From contig NZ_JAUALB010000001.1 of the NCBI RefSeq assembly GCF_030345795.1, positions 4,332,001-4,396,000 on the forward strand: 64,000 bases of DNA, written 5' to 3'. Under the pieces are notes generated by a model. The model saw only the letters and a list, made by a program, of their open reading frames with translations. It did not search any database and had not been told where the DNA came from. Made by a program: the position numbers and the translations under genes. The stretch is from Micromonospora sp. WMMA1363. GTDB lineage: Bacteria > Actinomycetota > Actinomycetes > Mycobacteriales > Micromonosporaceae. Of the stretch, positions 60,938 to 64,000 are shown in pieces (position 1 is the stretch's first letter; each line of letters opens with the position of its first letter).

Positions 60938-61279
60938 ATGACTGCCTCAGGAGTTTTGACTCCGCCGCTTGTTAGTGAGAGTGAGCGTTTCGCTACTGGA
61001 CAGCCGCCCGGCCAGACTCCGAGCGACAGCGTCCCGTCGGCGCAGGGAATCCGCCCGTTCGGTCTCCGGTTTGCAACGCCGCTGGACAGCGCCTCTCCGG
61101 CGTTGCCGGAGTGGCGGTGGTGCCCCGAGCGTCAAATCGGCGTCACGCCTGACGGTGAGCCCTGGCACCGGACCATAGCGGCCGGAACTAAGGCAACAAC
61201 CGGGCAAAGCACCGATGGGGGCCCCAGCACCGGCGGCGAAGAATGGACCCCGGACTTCATGCCGGACCAGTCAAGCTGA
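60938..61279 (+). CDS. ATP-grasp-modified RiPP precursor (graspetide leader plus core)
   Basis: 113 residues from ATG 60938, chosen because GGAGAGACT is directly upstream; ATG 60893 lacks a site. The leader contains the family motif RPFGLRFATP (39-48), which recruits ATP-grasp maturases, and LPEWRWCPERQIGVTPDGEP (56-75). The C-terminal core (about 84-107: TKATTGQSTDGGPSTGGEE, then WTPDF) is rich in Thr/Ser and Asp/Glu, the two partners of side-chain ester links. Asp93-Gly94 is the type of site at which PIMT-like enzymes make aspartimide. Only 3 bases separate its stop from the maturase ATG. Confidence 0.85.
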   Translation: MTASGVLTPPLVSESERFATGQPPGQTPSDSVPSAQGIRPFGLRFATPLDSASPALPEWRWCPERQIGVTPDGEPWHRTIAAGTKATTGQSTDGGPSTGGEEWTPDFMPDQSS

Positions 61280-61282
61280 CAA

Positions 61283-62236
61283 ATGACCGTTCTGGTGCTC
61301 GCTGCGGACGTCGACCCGACGGTGGACGCAGTAGTGGAAGCGCTAAACCACCGGAATGTTCCCGTGTTTCGCTGTGACACCTCGTGGTTTCCGTCCCGCC
61401 TCGCGTTGGACGCGGAGATGACCGAGACGGGTTGGCGCGGCGTGTTGCGTACTGAGCGCCGGACGGTAGCGTTGGAGGGGTTGCGGTCTGTGTGGTACCG
61501 CAACCCCACCACGTTTGCCGTCCCGGAGGGGATGTCGCGGGCTGAGCGGTGGCACGCTACCCATGAGGCGAAATTCGGGTTTGGTGGTGTCCTGTGGTCT
61601 TTGCCGGTGCGCTGGGTCAACCACCCGGGCCGGCAGGCAGACCTGTACAAACCAACACAGCTTGCCATGGCCCAACGCTGCGGCCTGACGGTCCCGCCCA
61701 CACTGGTAACCAACCAGGCTGACGCTGTGCGCCGGTTCGCCGACCGGCACCCGGGCGGAATAATCATGAAACCGTTCGGGTTCGGCTCCATCATTGAAGA
61801 AGGGGGCCGAAAGGCGCTCAATACACACCTGTTGACTGACACGGATTTGGCCGATATGCGCGCCATCGAAACGACAGCGCATCAGTTCCAGCCGTTTATC
61901 CAAAAAGCCTACGAAGTGCGGCTAACGGTGGTGGGGTCGCGCATGTTCGCCGCAGCAATCACGGCGCACAGTGCAGCCGCACAGATTGACTTCCGGTCCG
62001 ACTATGACGCTCTCACGTACCGGGTGATTGATGTTCCCTGTCGGGTGTCCGGCGGGGTGCGCGCGTTCATGGCCCAATTTGGGCTAGCGTTTGGGGCGTT
62101 TGATTTCATAGTCGACCCGACCGGGAAATGGTGGATGCTGGAGTGTAACGCTGCCGGGCAATACGGATGGATCGAAGACAAGACGGGACTGCAAATCACG
62201 TCAGCGATAGCTGACTTGCTGGCGAAAGGGCAATGA
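61283..62236 (+). CDS. ATP-grasp RiPP maturase (graspetide synthetase)
   Basis: 317 residues. Family pattern: FRCDTSWFPSRLALDAEM, VWYRNPTTFAVP, WVNHPGRQADLYKPTQLAMA, KPFGFGSIIEEGG, YEVRLTVVGSRMFAAAI, GAFDFIVDPTGKWWMLECNA and GQYGWIEDKTG. ATP-grasp ligases activate Asp/Glu carboxylates as acyl phosphates; Thr/Ser/Lys side chains attack, giving ester or amide macrocycles. The order precursor-maturase-methyltransferase matches the SAV_5884-like graspetide group known from Streptomyces. Confidence 0.9.
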   Translation: MTVLVLAADVDPTVDAVVEALNHRNVPVFRCDTSWFPSRLALDAEMTETGWRGVLRTERRTVALEGLRSVWYRNPTTFAVPEGMSRAERWHATHEAKFGFGGVLWSLPVRWVNHPGRQADLYKPTQLAMAQRCGLTVPPTLVTNQADAVRRFADRHPGGIIMKPFGFGSIIEEGGRKALNTHLLTDTDLADMRAIETTAHQFQPFIQKAYEVRLTVVGSRMFAAAITAHSAAAQIDFRSDYDALTYRVIDVPCRVSGGVRAFMAQFGLAFGAFDFIVDPTGKWWMLECNAAGQYGWIEDKTGLQITSAIADLLAKGQ

Positions 62237-62237
62237 A

Positions 62238-63395
62238 TTGACTGACTGGCAGCCGCAGGCGGCTAAATTGGCGGACAGTCTTGCCGCCGAATCGGCAATA
62301 GTAGATAACCGTTGGAGGGCAGCGTTTGAGGCCACCCCTCGACATGTCTTCGTGCCTCGCTACTGGGCGTTGAATGAGTACAACAGTCCTGTTCGGGTGG
62401 TGGACGGAGCCGTCTCTACTCACCGGCACGAGTGGCTACAGGCCGTTTACGAAAATCGTTTTCTGATTACTCAGTGGGTGGCGGATGGTGACCGGAGGAT
62501 CGTCACCAGCTCAGCGTCACTACCGTCCTTGGTGGCTAGAATGCTGCACATCCTGGACGTGGCAGACGGTCAGCGCGTCCTAGAAATTGGCACCGGCACC
62601 GGATACAACGCCGCTCTACTCTGCCACCGAGTGGGGGCGGCCAACGTCACCAGCATCGATATTGATGCTGGGCTTGTCGCCGAGGCTACCGGCCGACTGG
62701 ACGCCATCGGGTACACGCCCACGCTGCACACCGGGGATGGCGCCTTGGGCGTCAAGGACGGAGCACCTTATGACCGCATCCTGTCCACGTGCGCGACGCG
62801 GGGAGTGCCGCCCGCGTGGATCGACCAGCTTGCCGATGGGGGCCGGATCGTCACCCCGCTGACCATAGGTGGGGCGCTCGCCGTACTAGCTAAGACCGGC
62901 CCGGGTGAGGTGTCCGGGAATCTCGATGTTGAACCAGCATTGTTCATGGCGATGCACCCCGCCGGCCAACCGTTGCCTGACGGCTACCTAGCCGAGATCC
63001 CCCCACCGGTTTCCAACGAGGTTGCGCACTTGGGCACCACCAACCTTGACCCTGAGGCGCTGGCCGACTTTGATTTCCGGCTATGGCTCCTGCTCCACAA
63101 ACCGCTACATTTCGTGGAGCACGTCGATGACCAGCAGACCCGCGTCGGTTGGACCATCCACGATGGCGTCCACCAGGCCACCGCAGTGCGGCGCGGCGAC
63201 GGGGTGTTGCACGTCCGGCAGTCGTCCCGGCGACTGTGGGACACCGTGGAGGCGGCGTGGCTCGGGTGGGTTGACCACGACCGGCCGCGCCGTGGCCGGA
63301 TCGGCGTGACCGCCACTGTGAGCGGCGGCCAGTACGCATGGCTTGACAGCCCGGATTCGGGCGTCCGCTGGCCGTTGCCGGTCCCGACTGGCTGA
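62238..63395 (+). CDS. Protein-L-isoaspartate O-methyltransferase-like RiPP enzyme
   Basis: 385 residues from TTG 62238 (AAAGGG 8 bases upstream; 1-base gap). PIMT core: FEATPRHVFVPRYW, RVLEIGTGTGYNAALL (SAM motif I), SIDIDAGLVAEATGRL, YDRILSTCATRGVPPAWID and ADGGRIVTPL. A C-terminal extension of about 160 residues (about 225-385) is beyond ordinary PIMT length and is typical of grasp-system enzymes. In characterised imiditides this enzyme methylates an Asp in the macrocycle, which then closes to aspartimide. Confidence 0.88.
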   Translation: MTDWQPQAAKLADSLAAESAIVDNRWRAAFEATPRHVFVPRYWALNEYNSPVRVVDGAVSTHRHEWLQAVYENRFLITQWVADGDRRIVTSSASLPSLVARMLHILDVADGQRVLEIGTGTGYNAALLCHRVGAANVTSIDIDAGLVAEATGRLDAIGYTPTLHTGDGALGVKDGAPYDRILSTCATRGVPPAWIDQLADGGRIVTPLTIGGALAVLAKTGPGEVSGNLDVEPALFMAMHPAGQPLPDGYLAEIPPPVSNEVAHLGTTNLDPEALADFDFRLWLLLHKPLHFVEHVDDQQTRVGWTIHDGVHQATAVRRGDGVLHVRQSSRRLWDTVEAAWLGWVDHDRPRRGRIGVTATVSGGQYAWLDSPDSGVRWPLPVPTG

Positions 63396-63416
63396 CTGGC
63401 TGACTGGCCCAAGGAT

Positions 63417-63452
63417 GACAGGACCCCCGGCCTTCGGGCCGGGGGTCCTGTT
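63417..63452 (+). terminator. Terminator of the RiPP operon
   Basis: ACAGGACCCCCGGCC-ttcg-GGCCGGGGGTCCTGT, 15 bp perfect with a UUCG loop, then TCT. Confidence 0.85.
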
Positions 63453-63470
63453 CTATGCGGTATCAGCTAG

Positions 63471-64000
63471 CCTCAGTCTTTCGCTAACTGTTGATCAAGG
63501 CCCTGTTTGCATTTGTTGATCTTCATTTGGTGATCGATCGGGGTATGGGCACGGCGAGGACCCGACGCGGTGGCCGGGTTCCTCCATGGGGGTACTCGTC
63601 GGGGCGTGGGGTTGGGGTTCAGGTGACGGGCTGGGGCAGCACGGCCAGCCGGTCGAACGCGGTGACGAGCTGGTCGGCCCAGGGCCAGCCTTCGGCGATG
63701 CGCAGCTTCGTGCGGCGGGCCGAGCGGGTGATGCGGGCGGCGACGTGCAGCAGTCGGTAGCGCAGTGTCTTGGGTTCGGCGGTGGCGAGGTCGCCGTCGA
63801 GCAGCAGGTGTTGGGTCCAGGCAAGCAGGTCGATGGCGCACAAGGCGAGTTCCAGCCAGGCGGCGTTGATGGCGAACACCCGGGATGGGAAGCGGCCGAA
63901 CCCGGTGTCCTTGCCCGTGCGGATGCGGTCCTCGACGCGGGCGTGAGCGCGGTGGCGGGCCTCCAGATGCTGGATGGATCCGTTGCCGGGGCCGGTGTCG
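63471..64000 (-). mobile_element. IS1380-family insertion sequence, copy 2 (cut by window edge)
   Basis: Starts CCTCAGTCTTTCGCTAA after the flank CTAG and matches copy 1 (from 38,567) base for base as far as compared in the 530 visible bases. Same orientation as copy 1. The target is not TTAG, so it is an independent insertion. Confidence 0.9.
63619..64000 (-). CDS. IS1380-family transposase, partial C-terminal region
   Basis: Visible protein ends identically to copy 1 (AEGWPWADQLVTAFDRLAVL, PQPVT). The N-terminal two thirds lie outside the window. Confidence 0.9.
   Translation of the reverse strand, partial: DTGPGNGSIQHLEARHRAHARVEDRIRTGKDTGFGRFPSRVFAINAAWLELALCAIDLLAWTQHLLLDGDLATAEPKTLRYRLLHVAARITRSARRTKLRIAEGWPWADQLVTAFDRLAVLPQPVT

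Larger units (their letters stand above)
34942..63470. mobile_element. HK97-type siphovirus prophage or prophage-like island (right end not resolved)
   Basis: Left limit is the tRNA-Arg next to the integrase. It contains small DNA-binding genes, HNH, terminase, head, tail and lysis genes in standard siphovirus order, then an accessory region to the second IS1380. No second copy of the tRNA-Arg 3' end was found before the window ends, so the right boundary may lie beyond 64,000 or be lost. Replication genes and a classical repressor are missing. Confidence 0.8.

Noticed and set aside
62900..63470. Right attachment site (attR) copy of the tRNA-Arg 3' end
   Set aside because: No match to the GTTCGAGTCCCTTCGGGCGC segment was found between the lysis genes and the second IS1380; it may be outside the window.

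Overview
The window reads as the chromosome of a high-GC actinomycete, most likely a Micromonosporaceae member (Salinispora or Micromonospora; inferred from protein style, GTG starts and XRE/DUF397 pairs, not from a database match). Positions 1 to about 34,940 are host chromosome. From the tRNA-Arg gene at 34,869-34,944 to about 63,470 lies an HK97-type siphovirus prophage, or a prophage relative, whose right attachment site is not visible.

Host part: a truncated Fpg/Nei glycosylase; a GT4 glycosyltransferase; a coupled minus-strand cassette (cytidylyltransferase-like enzyme, glycerol-1-phosphate-dehydrogenase-like enzyme, CDP-alcohol phosphatidyltransferase) that looks like a pathway for a CDP-activated polyol phosphate; a CBS protein, aminotransferase, CorA, cyclophilin, rhomboid protease, thiolase and two PH-like proteins; a secreted SGNH hydrolase with a ricin-type lectin domain; a split transketolase divergent from a [2Fe-2S] SoxR with a 20-bp palindrome between them; a quinone oxidoreductase; tRNA-Ser(UGA); an insertion-rich patch (19.9-26 kb) with a sulfotransferase, an ISAs1 element and an ISKra4 element that splits a methyltransferase gene; a GT-C-like membrane protein; an FhuF-like iron reductase with an iron box; an XRE-peptide deformylase fusion; a globin-reductase; a CPBP protease; an EcsC-like protein; then tRNA-Ser(GCU) and tRNA-Arg(ACG).

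Prophage part: tyrosine integrase and divergent small DNA-binding genes around GTTGGTACCA repeats; five regularly built hairpins in a 260-bp non-coding stretch; HNH endonuclease; an IS1380 element; small terminase; cargo including a PP-loop PAPS-reductase-like enzyme; two frameshifted fibre-like genes; large terminase, portal, protease, capsid, connectors, tail tube, a G/GT tail chaperone pair with a GGGAAAC slippery site, tape measure, minor tail proteins, endolysin and holin. No replication genes or classical repressor are seen.

Between the lysis genes and a second, identical IS1380 copy (starting at 63,471) sits a compact island: an XRE/DUF397 regulator pair, small genes, and a three-gene RiPP operon. 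The operon encodes an ATP-grasp-targeted precursor, an ATP-grasp peptide maturase and a protein-L-isoaspartate-methyltransferase-like enzyme, the expected set for an imiditide-type graspetide (side-chain ester or amide macrocycles plus aspartimide). It is the strongest candidate for an undescribed system here. Its position at the end of the prophage makes lysogenic-conversion cargo plausible but unproven.
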